Shown in pieces: positions 24,223 to 33,871 of a stretch of DNA of 64,000 nt. This DNA is from Bacillota bacterium (GTDB lineage Bacteria; Bacillota; UBA4882; UBA8346), in assembly GCA_023401925.1 (NCBI GenBank), contig JAEXDA010000044.1, forward strand, positions 1 to 64,000, given 5' to 3'. A program made the translations under genes and the position numbers. Under the pieces are notes generated by a model. The model ran no database searches, was not told the origin of the DNA, and saw nothing but the letters and a program-made list of their open reading frames with translations. Numbering within the stretch: position 1 is the first letter of the stretch; each line of letters starts with the position of its first letter.

Positions 24223-26568
24223 TTAAAGATGTTTGACTCGATCCCTAACCTCGGCGCGCTTGGCATTGTTAAACCGGTCCAATGTGCCTACGAGATACCC
24301 GGTAATCCGGCGAATCCGCTCAAACGCCGGCCCTTCCTCCTCCTTACGGCCGCACTGTGGACAAGAATCCTCAATAATCCCATTAAAACCACACAGCGGA
24401 TCGCGGTCAACCGGATGGTTAATGGACCCATAGCCTACACCGGCTTCCTTCATACAACGAATCACTGTTTCAAAAGCTTCCTGATTCATACTGGGGTCGC
24501 CGTCTAATTCAATATAAGTAATGTGCCCGCCATTGGTGAGTTGATGATACGGTGCTTCCAATTGAATCTTATCATACGCGTTAATCGGAAAATAAACCGG
24601 AATATGAAACGAATTGGTGTAATATTCGTGATCGGTCACCCCAGGAATACTGCCGAAACGTTTACGGTCGATCTCAATAAAACGCCCGGACAGCCCCTCT
24701 GCCGGAGTGGCAATCAGCGAAAAATTTAACTTGTATTGGGTCATGGCTTCATCCATCCGCCGCCGCATATGACCTATGATTTCCAAGCCCAGTTTCTGGG
24801 CGGCTTCCGACTGGCCGTGATGCACTCCAATTAAGGCTTTAAGACATTCGGCAAGGCCGATAAATCCAACGGTCAAGGTCCCATGCCTCAATACCTCGCG
24901 AAGTTCGTCATCCGGCCCCAATTTTTCCGAGTCCAACCAGACCCCGTTTCCCATCAGAAATGGAAAATTACGCGCTTTCTTGCGGCACTGAATTTCGAAC
25001 CTGTCCAATATCTGGTCAATGCAGAGAGCGATCATCCGATCCAATTGGGAGTAAAATCCGGCGATATCACCGCCACTTTCAATCCCCAGCCTGGGCAGAT
25101 TGATAGAGGTAAAGCTAAGATTACCGCGACTGTATGAAATTTCGCGGGTTGAATCGACAATATTCCCTATCACTCGCGTACGACAGCCCATATAGGCAAT
25201 TTCGGTTTCGGGGTGGCCCTGGCGGTAATACTGTAAGTTAAAAGGAGCGTCGATAAATGAGAAGTTCGGGAATAGCCTCTTGGCGCTGACCCTGCAAGCC
25301 AACTTGAATAAATCATAATTTGGATCTCCCGGATTGTAATTGACACCCTCCTTGAGCTTGAAAATTTGTATTGGAAAAATGGGGGTCTCCCCCGAGCCCA
25401 AGCCGGCTTCCGTCGCCAACATAACGTTTCTCATTACCATTCGTCCTTCAGGAGAGGTATCGGTGCCGTAGTTAATCGAACTAAAGGGAACCTGAGCGCC
25501 GGCGCGGCTATGCATGGTGTTTAAATTATGGATTAGGGCCTCCATGGCCTGATAAGTAGATCGGTCGGTCTCTTCCAAAGCCCGCTTCCTGGCAAAGGCC
25601 TGCGACTTTTTTAATATTCCAGGCTCAAATGTATCGGATAAAATTTTGAATTCCTCATCGCTGTACCCATTGTGGCCCGCAATTTCCGGCCTGATTCCAA
25701 AACGCTTCAAAATAAATTGGGCTGCATTTTTAATTTTGGCGGCGATATCGCCTTTCTCTTCACTTAAAAGAGTCAGAGCCCGAATCAGATTATCCGCATA
25801 GCGCCTGGCGAAAGTTTTCCGCACACCGTCGGCCATGCCATAATCAAAACTGGGAATGCTCTGGCCGCCATGTTGATCGTTTTGGTTGGATTGAATGGCA
25901 ATACAGGCCAGGGCCGCATAACTGGCAATGTCGTTCGGCTCGCGCAAAAAACCGTGGCCAGTGGTAAATCCCTCATGAAAAAGCTTTTGAATATCAATCT
26001 GACAACAAGTTGTGGTCAGAGTATAAAAGTCAAAGTCATGAATATGGATATCACCATCCTGATGGGCTTTGGCGTGCTCCGGTTTAAGAATATACATCCC
26101 ATTGTAAAGTTTGGCGCCTTCGGTCCCGTATTTCAGCATGACGCCCATGGCTGTATCACAGTCGATATTGGCATTGTCGCGTTTTAAATCACTTTCTTTA
26201 GAAGCGCGATGGGTGATCTCTTCATAAGTCTTCATCAGCCGAGTATTCATTTCCCGCGCCCGGGTACGCTCGGCCCGGTAGAGAATATATGCTTTCGCCG
26301 CTTTGGAAAGGTCGGCATCAATCAATACCTGCTCAACAAGATCCTGAATTTGCTCAACCGTGGGCGCAAAATTGGATAATGTTTTTCCCGCATCGACTCG
26401 TTGGGCCACCTTGGTCGCGAGATCGAGCGCTTGCTTCTCATCACCGCTTCCCACAGCCTGCAATGCTTTTTGTATGGCATTACTGATCTTCTCCAGATTA
26501 AAAGGCGCTTCACGGCCATCTCTTTTAATAATTGTTGTAAGCAAGTCCCCACCGTCCTCCGATTCCAT
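24223..26568 (-). CDS. nrdD: Anaerobic (class III) ribonucleoside-triphosphate reductase
   Basis: A 781-residue glycyl-radical enzyme that makes dNTPs without oxygen. The N-terminus (about residues 10-100) is an ATP-cone ('IIKRDGREAPFNLEKI'). The large catalytic barrel follows, then a zinc-site region with Cys726 and the pair Cys736/Cys739 ('CPQCG'), and the glycyl-radical loop 'RRITGYLVGTLDRFNNAK' with the radical at about Gly757. The activase gene nrdG is not in the window. The promoter carries paired NrdR boxes (see 26598-26651). It is divergent from metE and ends 43 bases before the cbi operon's riboswitch. Class III reductase needs no B12, unlike class II. Confidence 0.96.
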   Translation of the reverse strand: MESEDGGDLLTTIIKRDGREAPFNLEKISNAIQKALQAVGSGDEKQALDLATKVAQRVDAGKTLSNFAPTVEQIQDLVEQVLIDADLSKAAKAYILYRAERTRAREMNTRLMKTYEEITHRASKESDLKRDNANIDCDTAMGVMLKYGTEGAKLYNGMYILKPEHAKAHQDGDIHIHDFDFYTLTTTCCQIDIQKLFHEGFTTGHGFLREPNDIASYAALACIAIQSNQNDQHGGQSIPSFDYGMADGVRKTFARRYADNLIRALTLLSEEKGDIAAKIKNAAQFILKRFGIRPEIAGHNGYSDEEFKILSDTFEPGILKKSQAFARKRALEETDRSTYQAMEALIHNLNTMHSRAGAQVPFSSINYGTDTSPEGRMVMRNVMLATEAGLGSGETPIFPIQIFKLKEGVNYNPGDPNYDLFKLACRVSAKRLFPNFSFIDAPFNLQYYRQGHPETEIAYMGCRTRVIGNIVDSTREISYSRGNLSFTSINLPRLGIESGGDIAGFYSQLDRMIALCIDQILDRFEIQCRKKARNFPFLMGNGVWLDSEKLGPDDELREVLRHGTLTVGFIGLAECLKALIGVHHGQSEAAQKLGLEIIGHMRRRMDEAMTQYKLNFSLIATPAEGLSGRFIEIDRKRFGSIPGVTDHEYYTNSFHIPVYFPINAYDKIQLEAPYHQLTNGGHITYIELDGDPSMNQEAFETVIRCMKEAGVGYGSINHPVDRDPLCGFNGIIEDSCPQCGRKEEEGPAFERIRRITGYLVGTLDRFNNAKRAEVRDRVKHL

Positions 26569-26597
26569 GTTTATGATTTATACTCATCGCCTATATC

Positions 26598-26651
26598 ATG
26601 TTACTACTACATTTTGTATTTGTCAATTAGTAAAAATACAATATATAGAAA
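26598..26651 (-). promoter_or_regulatory. nrdD promoter with two NrdR boxes
   Basis: On the minus strand TTGACA (26626-26621) and TAACAT (26603-26598) are separated by 17 bases. Against the NrdR consensus ACACWATATMTWGTGT, the 16-mer at 26636-26651 matches at 12 positions and the one at 26604-26619 at 11. Box starts are 32 bases apart, i.e. three helical turns, as in known NrdR targets. One box fills the promoter spacer and the other lies upstream of -35, so NrdR bound with dATP would block polymerase. Confidence 0.7.
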
Positions 26652-26714
26652 TGTTCATCTAAATCCGGACTATTTTTTGAAAGGCTATTTCTTTGTCAAA
26701 GAAACAGCATTACC

Positions 26715-26743
26715 TTGACGCCATATCAGGTATATGATACGAT
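26715..26743 (+). promoter_or_regulatory. Promoter of metE
   Basis: TTGACG (26715-26720), a 17-base spacer and TACGAT (26738-26743) lie about 28 bases before the cobalamin riboswitch, so the transcript would start near 26750 and carry the whole aptamer. Confidence 0.65.
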
Positions 26744-26770
26744 GTGAATAATCTAAAAATATAACAGCAT

Positions 26771-26927
26771 GGGTGTCAGGCAAAGTTCCGACTTTACTTG
26801 ACTTAAAAGGGAAACAGGTGAAATTCCTGCACGGTCCCGCCGCTGTATTGGGGAAGCTTTTCTAAAACGTCACTGGGTTTACCGGGAAGACTGAAAGGCT
26901 GATGATCCGAAGTCAGAAGACCTGCCC
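26771..26927 (+). promoter_or_regulatory. Cobalamin riboswitch upstream of metE
   Basis: Conserved blocks are AAAAGGGAAACAGGTGAAAT, CGGTCCCGCCGCTGTA, ACCGGGAAGACTG and AGTCAGAAGACCTGCCC; the GGG/CCC ends can close P1. It precedes a terminator and metE. Controlling the B12-independent methionine synthase by B12 is a well-known arrangement: when B12 is present MetH is used and metE is switched off. Confidence 0.95.
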
Positions 26928-26998
26928 AAGCTGAAGCGCCTAAACTCTACGGAAGATAGGGGGTGTCAACAATAGGTTTATTCTGCCTTTTTATGGGC

Positions 26999-27040
26999 AA
27001 ATAAAGCCTCCTGACCTTCTGGTCGGAGGCTTTATTTATT
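26999..27040 (+). terminator. Riboswitch-linked intrinsic terminator before metE
   Basis: A near-perfect stem: AAATAAAGCCTCC-TGACC, loop TTCT, GGTC-GGAGGCTTTATTT. It lies between the riboswitch and the AAGGAGG ribosome site of metE and is the probable OFF structure of the switch. Confidence 0.85.
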
Positions 27041-27058
27041 GATAAGGAGGATATCATA

Positions 27059-29368
27059 ATGTCTAAACTCTCTATTATCGGCTACCCCAGGATCGGAGCC
27101 CGGCGGGAATTAAAAAAATGGACCGAAGATTATTTTACCGGTAAAATTTCCGCCGCAGAACTTCAAAAAAATGCTGCCGGACTTCGGGAACGCAACTGGC
27201 TATGCCAAAAAGAACACTTGATTGGTTTCGTTCCTTCCAATGATTTTTCATTCTATGATACCATGTTAGACACTGCTTTTTTATTAAACGCAATTCCCAC
27301 ACGTTATCAAGCCCTTGGCCTAAATCCGTTGGACACTTATTTTGCCATGGCCAAAGGTTATCAAGAACGTGGCCAAGACGTCAAGGCGTTGCCGTTAAAA
27401 AAATGGTTCAATACCAATTATCATTACCTCGTGCCGTCGCTGGAAGAAGACATGGAATTCAAACTCAACGCAGAAAAACCCATTGCCGAATACCAAGAGG
27501 CTCTAGCCCTAGGAATAAAAACTAAACCAGTATTGATCGGACCCTTTACTTTTTTGAAACTGGCTAAAATTGAGTCCGGGCGAAAAAAAGCTTATGATTA
27601 TGCAGAAGCCATCACTGGAGTTTACCAGGATATTTTAGCCCAATTCCAAAAACTCAACATCCAATGGGTCCAACTGGATGAACCGGCGCTGGTTAGCGAT
27701 TTGACGCCGGATGAAATCAATTTGTTTGAAACCATTTACCAAAGACTCCTTCATCATAAACAAAATCTCCATATTTTGCTCCAAACTTATTTTGGAGATA
27801 TTCGCGACATCTATCAGCAAGTAATGGCGTTGGAATTTGACGGGATTGGCCTTGATTTCGTGGAAGGAAAACGAAATCTGGAGTTAATTACAGCTTACGG
27901 TTTCCCAACTGCTAAACTACTCTTTGCCGGATTAGTCAATGGTAAAAATATTTGGATTAACGATTACCATGCTACTCTGACAATTTTAAACCAACTTTCC
28001 GGACAAATGGACCGGGATCAAATTGTCTTAAATACATCTTGTTCTTTATTACATCTCCCTTACTCTGTAAAATTGGAGAATCGTTTAATGCCTAAATATG
28101 GGAGACACTTAGCTTTCGCCGAAGAGAAGCTGGAAGAATTACTCGAAATTGCCCTGATCTGGAATTCGGATGATTACCGGATGGACTCAAGATTTATCAC
28201 AAACTCGGCGCTAATTGAGGAAAAAAAAGCCGAACTTGGAAGCCAAATACCGGAAATTCGAAACCAAGTCGCCCAACTGACCGAAAATGATTTTACCAGA
28301 AAACCGGCGTTTCCTGAACGAAATACCATTCAGCAGGCCCGGCTTAATCTGCCGCTGCTGCCTACCACAACAATTGGTTCTTTCCCGCAAACGCCGGAAC
28401 TCCGTAATTTGCGCCGTTCCTACCGGGACGGAAATATTAACGCCCCACAATATGATGAGACCATCAAAGATATGATAGCAAAAGTCATCCGCTCGCAAGA
28501 AGAGATCGGTCTAGACGTCCTGGTTCATGGTGAATATGAACGGAATGATATGGTGGAGTATTTCGGTGAAAATTTAGCCGGATTTCTGTTCACCGAAAAC
28601 GGCTGGGTACAGTCATACGGTACCCGTTGCGTCAAACCCCCGATCATCTTCGGAGACGTCCGGCGGGCGAAACCAATTACCGTTGATACCATTACATTTG
28701 CTCAAGGTTTGACTTCAAAACCGGTCAAGGGGATGTTGACGGGCCCGGTAACCATTTTAAACTGGTCTTTTCCCCGGGAAGATTTACCTTTGCGGGATAT
28801 CGCCTATCAGATTGGTTTGGCCGTCCGGAAAGAAGTCTTGGACCTGGAAGCTGCTGGGATTCGGATCATCCAGATCGATGAAGCCGCTTTCCGTGAAAAG
28901 TTGCCTTTACGGAAAGAAGACTGGAATGATTATTTTGATTGGGCACTTCGCGCTTTCCGTTTGACTCACGCCTCGGTGCGGCCGGAAACCCAAATTCATA
29001 CCCACATGTGCTACAGTGAATTTGAAACGATTATCCAAAAGATCGCGGCCTTGGATGCCGACGTTTTTACTTTTGAATCCGCCCGCTCCGATCTCTCCAT
29101 CCTGGATGCGTTAAAAACAAGTTCTTTCCGGATGGAAACAGGTCCCGGTGTTTATGACATTCATTCTCCCAGGATACCGGAAAAAAATGAGATCAAAGAA
29201 ATTTTAGTCAATATGCTGCAAAAAATTGATGGAAGAAAAATATGGGTCAATCCGGATTGCGGCTTAAAAACTAGAAAGATGGAAGAAACCCTACCCAGTC
29301 TTCAAAATATGGTGGCCGCCGCCAAAGAATTACGGGATAAGTTGAAGGTTGAACCGAAACAAGCGTAA
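27059..29368 (+). CDS. metE: B12-independent methionine synthase (5-methyltetrahydropteroyltriglutamate-homocysteine methyltransferase)
   Basis: A 769-residue zinc enzyme that transfers the methyl group of 5-methyl-THF-polyglutamate directly to homocysteine. The N-terminal half starts 'IIGYPRIGARRELKKW'. The C-terminal catalytic barrel starts 'PLLPTTTIGSFPQTPELR' and holds the zinc ligands in 'THMCYSEF' and 'NPDCGLKTR'. ATG 27059 has AAGGAGG at good spacing. The gene stands behind a cobalamin riboswitch and terminator, so it is expected to be made only when B12 is short. The MetH system follows on the same strand but after a terminator. Confidence 0.97.
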   Translation: MSKLSIIGYPRIGARRELKKWTEDYFTGKISAAELQKNAAGLRERNWLCQKEHLIGFVPSNDFSFYDTMLDTAFLLNAIPTRYQALGLNPLDTYFAMAKGYQERGQDVKALPLKKWFNTNYHYLVPSLEEDMEFKLNAEKPIAEYQEALALGIKTKPVLIGPFTFLKLAKIESGRKKAYDYAEAITGVYQDILAQFQKLNIQWVQLDEPALVSDLTPDEINLFETIYQRLLHHKQNLHILLQTYFGDIRDIYQQVMALEFDGIGLDFVEGKRNLELITAYGFPTAKLLFAGLVNGKNIWINDYHATLTILNQLSGQMDRDQIVLNTSCSLLHLPYSVKLENRLMPKYGRHLAFAEEKLEELLEIALIWNSDDYRMDSRFITNSALIEEKKAELGSQIPEIRNQVAQLTENDFTRKPAFPERNTIQQARLNLPLLPTTTIGSFPQTPELRNLRRSYRDGNINAPQYDETIKDMIAKVIRSQEEIGLDVLVHGEYERNDMVEYFGENLAGFLFTENGWVQSYGTRCVKPPIIFGDVRRAKPITVDTITFAQGLTSKPVKGMLTGPVTILNWSFPREDLPLRDIAYQIGLAVRKEVLDLEAAGIRIIQIDEAAFREKLPLRKEDWNDYFDWALRAFRLTHASVRPETQIHTHMCYSEFETIIQKIAALDADVFTFESARSDLSILDALKTSSFRMETGPGVYDIHSPRIPEKNEIKEILVNMLQKIDGRKIWVNPDCGLKTRKMEETLPSLQNMVAAAKELRDKLKVEPKQA

Positions 29369-29681
29369 ATGATAAAACCCGACCCTCTTCCAACTATCGC
29401 ATGCACTCCCAGAGGCGGTATCTGTTTAAAGCGGACAATCGATTCCGATTGGAAATCCTGCGGTGGGGAAAAAAATACCGGGATTGGCTCATGCTCGAAG
29501 ATTCCCGGGAAGTAGTCATGTAATTGGCAGCAAACACAAATATTTAAATATTTTAAGGGGTTGCCTCTTGATTGGGCAACCCCTTTCTCATCTTTTTTTA
29601 ATTTCGTGATTATTTTATATACAAGTAAGCGCATCATTGTAGTAAAATAAATCATGTAGAGTATACTGGAGGAAATCCTTA
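29369..29681. other. Intergenic region between metE and the MetH reactivation gene
   Basis: Apart from the terminator near 29555 this stretch holds two overlapping plus-strand frames of about 40-48 codons (from ATG 29369 and ATG 29401) without ribosome sites, and a minus-strand frame that runs into metE. I do not call a gene. GGAGG at about 29670 is the ribosome site of the next gene. A promoter for it may lie around 29600-29650, which is AT-rich, but no convincing hexamer pair is seen. Confidence 0.4.
29555..29598 (+). terminator. metE terminator
   Basis: AAGGGGTTGCC, an 8-base loop and GGGCAACCCCTT form a strong stem, followed by TCTCATCTTTTTTT. It separates metE from the MetH genes. Confidence 0.85.
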
Positions 29682-30317
29682 ATGGCCCGTACGTTGATTC
29701 AATGTTTTTATGATATACCGCTTGCGCCTAAAATTGAAAGTGTTCTAATCCGTCTGGGAATCCGGAAAAATGCTCCGATAGACCCCGATTTATTTAGGAT
29801 GCTGGAGGAAGGGATCAAACAAGCCAAAATTTTAAGCCACCCTACCGGATTATACCTCCCTTTAAAAATCCTCCACCGAAGCTCGGATTCTGTTGTACTT
29901 GAAAATGAAACCCATTTTCAAAGCACATCTCTGTCCCGATTATTGCAAAATAGTGAGGAAGCCGTTTTGATGGCAGCTACGATAGGGCATGAAATCGTCG
30001 ATGCGATTATGAATGAAGTAACTCAAAAAGACGCCGCACTCGGATTGATCCTCGATGCGGCCGCCTCTCAAAATACAGACGCTGTATTGGACTGGATTAT
30101 GGAATATTTAAACGGTATCCTCGCCAAAAAAGGCCGGAAACTTACCAAGCATCGATACAGCCCGGGTTATGGAGATCTACCGCTGGTTTACCAAAAAACG
30201 ATTTTTGAAACATTAGAGTTAAATAAATTGGGTTTGAAACTTACGGAGAAATATATGCTGGTTCCGGAGAAATCAGTCATCGCCATTGCCGGAATTGAAC
30301 CAAAGGAGTCATCATAA
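29682..30317 (+). CDS. Free-standing methionine synthase reactivation-domain protein
   Basis: A 211-residue protein that resembles the C-terminal SAM-binding activation domain of MetH, which re-methylates inactive cob(II)alamin. The key segment 'HRYSPGYGDLPLVYQ' corresponds to the RxSxGYxxxP SAM-binding motif. It lies directly upstream of metH (4 bases between genes), and that MetH lacks this domain. A stand-alone activation protein of this type is known from Thermotoga maritima (TM0269). ATG 29682 has GGAGG upstream. The expected role is reductive reactivation of the MetH cobalamin. Confidence 0.85.
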   Translation: MARTLIQCFYDIPLAPKIESVLIRLGIRKNAPIDPDLFRMLEEGIKQAKILSHPTGLYLPLKILHRSSDSVVLENETHFQSTSLSRLLQNSEEAVLMAATIGHEIVDAIMNEVTQKDAALGLILDAAASQNTDAVLDWIMEYLNGILAKKGRKLTKHRYSPGYGDLPLVYQKTIFETLELNKLGLKLTEKYMLVPEKSVIAIAGIEPKESS

Positions 30318-30321
30318 AACC

Positions 30322-32736
30322 ATGGACAAAACAGCTTTCTATCATTTGATCAATGATCGCTTTGTTTTACTTGACGGAGCAACGGGAACGGAACTTCAGA
30401 AACGGGATATGCCCAAAGGTGTTTGCCCTGAACAATGGGTAGCGGAACACCCGGATATCCTATTAGAGGTTCAAAATCAATATGTGGCAGCGGGTTCAGA
30501 TATTATATACACTTGTACATTCGGTGGAAACCGGGTTAAGCTTGAAGAGTTCGGTCTGGGAGAATCGGTATTTGGCCTTAATCAGAAATTAGCTGCCTTA
30601 TCCAAAAAAGCCGCCGGAGAAAAAGCTTTAGTTGCCGGCGATCTGGCGCCAACCGGCAGAATGGTGGAGCCTCTAGGGGATTTGCCCTTTGAGGAATGTG
30701 TGGCGGTTTATAAAGAACAAATCCAGGGGTTGTTGGCCGGCGGTGTTGATCTTTTTGTGATTGAGACTATGATGGATATTCAGGAAGCTAGGGCGGCGCT
30801 GATTGCCGTGAAAGAAAACTGCGCTCTTCCGGTGCTTGTTTCCATGACCTTTGATCAGAACCAGCGATCCTTGACAGGAACAGACCCGGTAACGGCCCTC
30901 ATTACCCTTCAAAGTCTGGGAGCGGATGTCGTAGGATGCAATTGTTCCACGGGTCCGGCGGAAATGGCCGCTTTGATCTCACTCATGAAACCCTATACCC
31001 GGGTGCCTCTTTTGGCTAAACCAAATGCAGGTTTACCGAGGCTTATCAATGGTGTTACCGTATTCGATATGGATGCGCCGGAGTTTGCCGGGTATGCCCA
31101 AGTTTTGATAAATGCTGGCGCAAGATTTTTGGGAGGTTGTTGCGGCACATCACCTGAGTATATCCGGGAATTAAAAAACAAAACTGTGGGACAAAGCAGA
31201 CCGGTGTCGTTAAGCCCAGTTTTCAGCGGAGTAACTTCTGCCCGAAAAACCGTCTTCTTCGGGAGTGACCATCCTGTAAAAGTGGTGGGTGAGCGGATCA
31301 ATCCCACCGGCAAAAAAAAGCTTCAGGAGGAACTAAAAAACGGATTAACCCAAGAAGTCCGGCGGCTGGCTATGGAACAAACCCAAAATGGGGCGGAGAT
31401 TCTGGATGTCAATGTAGGTATGCCGGGAATTGACGAGAAGCAGACTATGGCCGAAATTACAACCCTGTTAAGCAACTTTACCGACGCGCCACTCTGCCTT
31501 GATTCTTCGTCCCCCGTGGTGCTGGAAGCGGCTTTACGGTTATATCCGGGACGGGCCTTAATTAATTCGATTTCTCTGGAAAAGGAGAAGATCGAAAAGC
31601 TCCTGCCTATTGCCGCTAAATATGGATCCATGTTTGTATTACTTCCTATTAGTGATGAAGGAGTACCGGAGACGAACGAAAAACGAAGGGAGATTGTCTG
31701 GGAGGTCTTTAGAAAAGCCCATCAATATGGATTTCGAAAAGAGGATGTAGTAGTGGATGGCTTAGTAATGACCGTATCCTCCAATCAACAAGCAGCCCTC
31801 GAAACCTTGGGCCAGATCGAATGGTGCACCCGGGAATTCGGCTCCTCTTCCATCATAGGACTCTCCAACATATCCTTTGGTCTACCGGAACGAAGCTGGG
31901 TAAATGCGGCTTTTTTGGCCATGGCTATCGGACGGGGATTGACCCTGACCATCGCTAATCCTTCCAGTGATTTGTTAATGGGGATCAAGATGGCTTCGGA
32001 TGTCTTAACCACCCGCGATCGGGATAGCCTCCGCTATATTGCCCGTTTTTCACAAAGTGAAAAACACGCTTCTGGAAATATTCCCGGACCAGAGTTGCTG
32101 TCAATTCGGGAAAAAATCTATCGGGCGGTACTGAGGGGTGAGAAGGAAGATATTCATTTCCTCATCGAGCAGGCGTTGCAAGAGTCGGTTCTGCCCGGAG
32201 AGATTGTCAATGATTGTATGATCCCGGCCATTAATGAAGTAGGCCAACTGTTCGATGGCAAAAAATATTATTTGCCTCAACTCATCCGGAGCGCCGAGAC
32301 GATGAAATTGGGTTTTGATAGGATTGAACCGTTGCTTGGGGCAGATCAAAAAAACAGCACCTCAGGTGTGGCCAATGTGGTGCTGGCTACGGTAAAAGGC
32401 GATGTTCACGATATCGGAAAAAATATTGTGGGATTAATGTTGAAAAACTATGGTTTTCTTGTGCATGATCTGGGTAAAGACGTAAGTAAGGAGCGGATTG
32501 TGGCGGAAGCTAAAACTATCGGCGCCGAAATTATTGGAATGTCCGCGTTAATGACCACAACGATGACGGAGATGAAAGAAGTCATCCAATTGGCACGGCA
32601 GGTAGGCCTCAATTGTAAAATTATGATTGGAGGAGCAGTGGTCAATGAAGATTACGCCCGGGAAATCGGCGCCGACGGTTACGCCAAGGACGCGTATGAA
32701 GCGGTGAAGCTGGCCCAAAGATTAATTCTGGGATAA
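30322..32736 (+). CDS. metH: Cobalamin-dependent methionine synthase without activation domain
   Basis: An 804-residue protein. Residues of about 1-285 form the homocysteine domain ('LLDGATGTELQ', zinc cysteines in 'GCNCSTGP' and 'GGCCGTSPEYI'). About 310-570 is the pterin (methyl-THF) domain ('VVGERINPTGKKKL', 'EILDVNVGMPGID'). About 585-804 is the cap plus B12 domain with 'KGDVHDIGKNIVG', His696 being the lower cobalt ligand. The chain stops after the B12 domain, so the activation domain is supplied by the gene just upstream. ATG 30322 has AAGGAG 13 bases before it; longer frames overlap the upstream gene. Confidence 0.95.
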   Translation: MDKTAFYHLINDRFVLLDGATGTELQKRDMPKGVCPEQWVAEHPDILLEVQNQYVAAGSDIIYTCTFGGNRVKLEEFGLGESVFGLNQKLAALSKKAAGEKALVAGDLAPTGRMVEPLGDLPFEECVAVYKEQIQGLLAGGVDLFVIETMMDIQEARAALIAVKENCALPVLVSMTFDQNQRSLTGTDPVTALITLQSLGADVVGCNCSTGPAEMAALISLMKPYTRVPLLAKPNAGLPRLINGVTVFDMDAPEFAGYAQVLINAGARFLGGCCGTSPEYIRELKNKTVGQSRPVSLSPVFSGVTSARKTVFFGSDHPVKVVGERINPTGKKKLQEELKNGLTQEVRRLAMEQTQNGAEILDVNVGMPGIDEKQTMAEITTLLSNFTDAPLCLDSSSPVVLEAALRLYPGRALINSISLEKEKIEKLLPIAAKYGSMFVLLPISDEGVPETNEKRREIVWEVFRKAHQYGFRKEDVVVDGLVMTVSSNQQAALETLGQIEWCTREFGSSSIIGLSNISFGLPERSWVNAAFLAMAIGRGLTLTIANPSSDLLMGIKMASDVLTTRDRDSLRYIARFSQSEKHASGNIPGPELLSIREKIYRAVLRGEKEDIHFLIEQALQESVLPGEIVNDCMIPAINEVGQLFDGKKYYLPQLIRSAETMKLGFDRIEPLLGADQKNSTSGVANVVLATVKGDVHDIGKNIVGLMLKNYGFLVHDLGKDVSKERIVAEAKTIGAEIIGMSALMTTTMTEMKEVIQLARQVGLNCKIMIGGAVVNEDYAREIGADGYAKDAYEAVKLAQRLILG

Positions 32737-32801
32737 TTGGGATTTGGATAAACTACACTACGATAATTTAAAAAGCTGGAAAAGACAGGAAAGGAATTTA
32801 C

Positions 32802-33866
32802 ATGATACAATATAACGACCTCGATATTACAGCCCTTGAGGCAATGGAAAAAGCCCAGTGGATTGCTTTCGCTCCTGCTATTTTTCAGGCAACCAGGGCG
32901 TTACGCAATTTTGCTGTTTTAGCGGAAATAGAAAAACACCCAGGAAAAGGCCTTAGTTTGTCTGAAATAGAAAAGATATGTAACCTTAGTCACTATGGAG
33001 CAAGAGTTCTTTGTGAGGCTGGCCTGGCGATTGGTTTACTTTATTTGAAAGAAGAAAGATACTTGCTGACAAAAACCGGCTGTTTCTTCATCTCAAATGA
33101 ATTAACCGATGCGAACTGCGATTTTATAAATGATGTATGTTATCAGGGTTTGTTTAGCCTGGAAGATTCTATTCGGAAAGGCAAACCGGAAGGACTGAAT
33201 GTTTTTGGCAATTGGTCTACAGTCTACGAGGCGCTTTCGCATTTGCCGCCAAAGGTCCAGGAAAGCTGGTTTAAGTTTGACCATTACTATTCTGATCAGG
33301 CATTTGGAAGCATTTTGCCCCATGTTTTCAAATTAAAGCCCCGCAAGATCCTTGATATTGGCGGGAATACCGGTAAGTTTGCCTTTCAATGTCTGGAATA
33401 TTCAACAGATGTAGAGGTAAGTATCATGGATCTGCCCGGCCAGCTTGCCATGGCAAAGAAGAATGCAATAAACGCCGGTTTCGATCAACGGATGGCATAT
33501 ATCGAGGCAAATGTATTGGACGAAAGCCAAATTATGCCGACAGGTTACGATGTCATCTGGATGAGCCAGTTCCTGGACTGTTTCTCCGATGAGCAAATCA
33601 TATCCATACTTATGCGATGCCGTAAAGTTATGGACGCCAACAGCCGGGTTTGTATACTTGAGCCTTTTTGGGACAGGCAGCAATTTAGGGCTTCGGCTTT
33701 TTCATTGATAATGATTTCGCTATATTTCACAACCATAGCCAACGGTAACAGTCAAATGTACCATTCAAATGTTTTTGAAGGGTTTATAAAAGCTGCAGGG
33801 CTTGAAATTGAGGAGCGTATCGATGGAATTGGGGTATGTCATACCATGTTAATTTGTAAGAAATAA
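32802..33866 (+). CDS. SAM-dependent methyltransferase with winged-helix domain (O-methyltransferase-like)
   Basis: A 354-residue protein. The first ~100 residues form a winged-helix dimerisation domain ('LSEIEKICNLSHYGARVLCE'). The second part is a Rossmann methyltransferase with 'ILDIGGNTGKFAFQCL' (motif I), 'SIMDLPGQLAMAKKN' (motif II) and 'YDVIWMSQFLDCFSD'. This is the Methyltransf_2 architecture used for O-methylation of small molecules. ATG 32802 has AGGAAAGGAA upstream. It lies 65 bases after metH and could be co-transcribed, which would fit a need for SAM, but the substrate is unknown. Confidence 0.8.
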   Translation: MIQYNDLDITALEAMEKAQWIAFAPAIFQATRALRNFAVLAEIEKHPGKGLSLSEIEKICNLSHYGARVLCEAGLAIGLLYLKEERYLLTKTGCFFISNELTDANCDFINDVCYQGLFSLEDSIRKGKPEGLNVFGNWSTVYEALSHLPPKVQESWFKFDHYYSDQAFGSILPHVFKLKPRKILDIGGNTGKFAFQCLEYSTDVEVSIMDLPGQLAMAKKNAINAGFDQRMAYIEANVLDESQIMPTGYDVIWMSQFLDCFSDEQIISILMRCRKVMDANSRVCILEPFWDRQQFRASAFSLIMISLYFTTIANGNSQMYHSNVFEGFIKAAGLEIEERIDGIGVCHTMLICKK

Positions 33867-33871
33867 TCTCA

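Noticed and set aside
24223..26568. Loss of a zinc cysteine in NrdD
   Set aside because: Only three cysteines are evident near the C-terminus, but the DRDPLCG form appears compatible with other Bacillota NrdD sequences, so I do not claim a defect.
29302..29655. Minus-strand 117-residue frame after metE
   Set aside because: It overlaps the end of metE and its terminator, lacks a ribosome site and has no recognisable domain.
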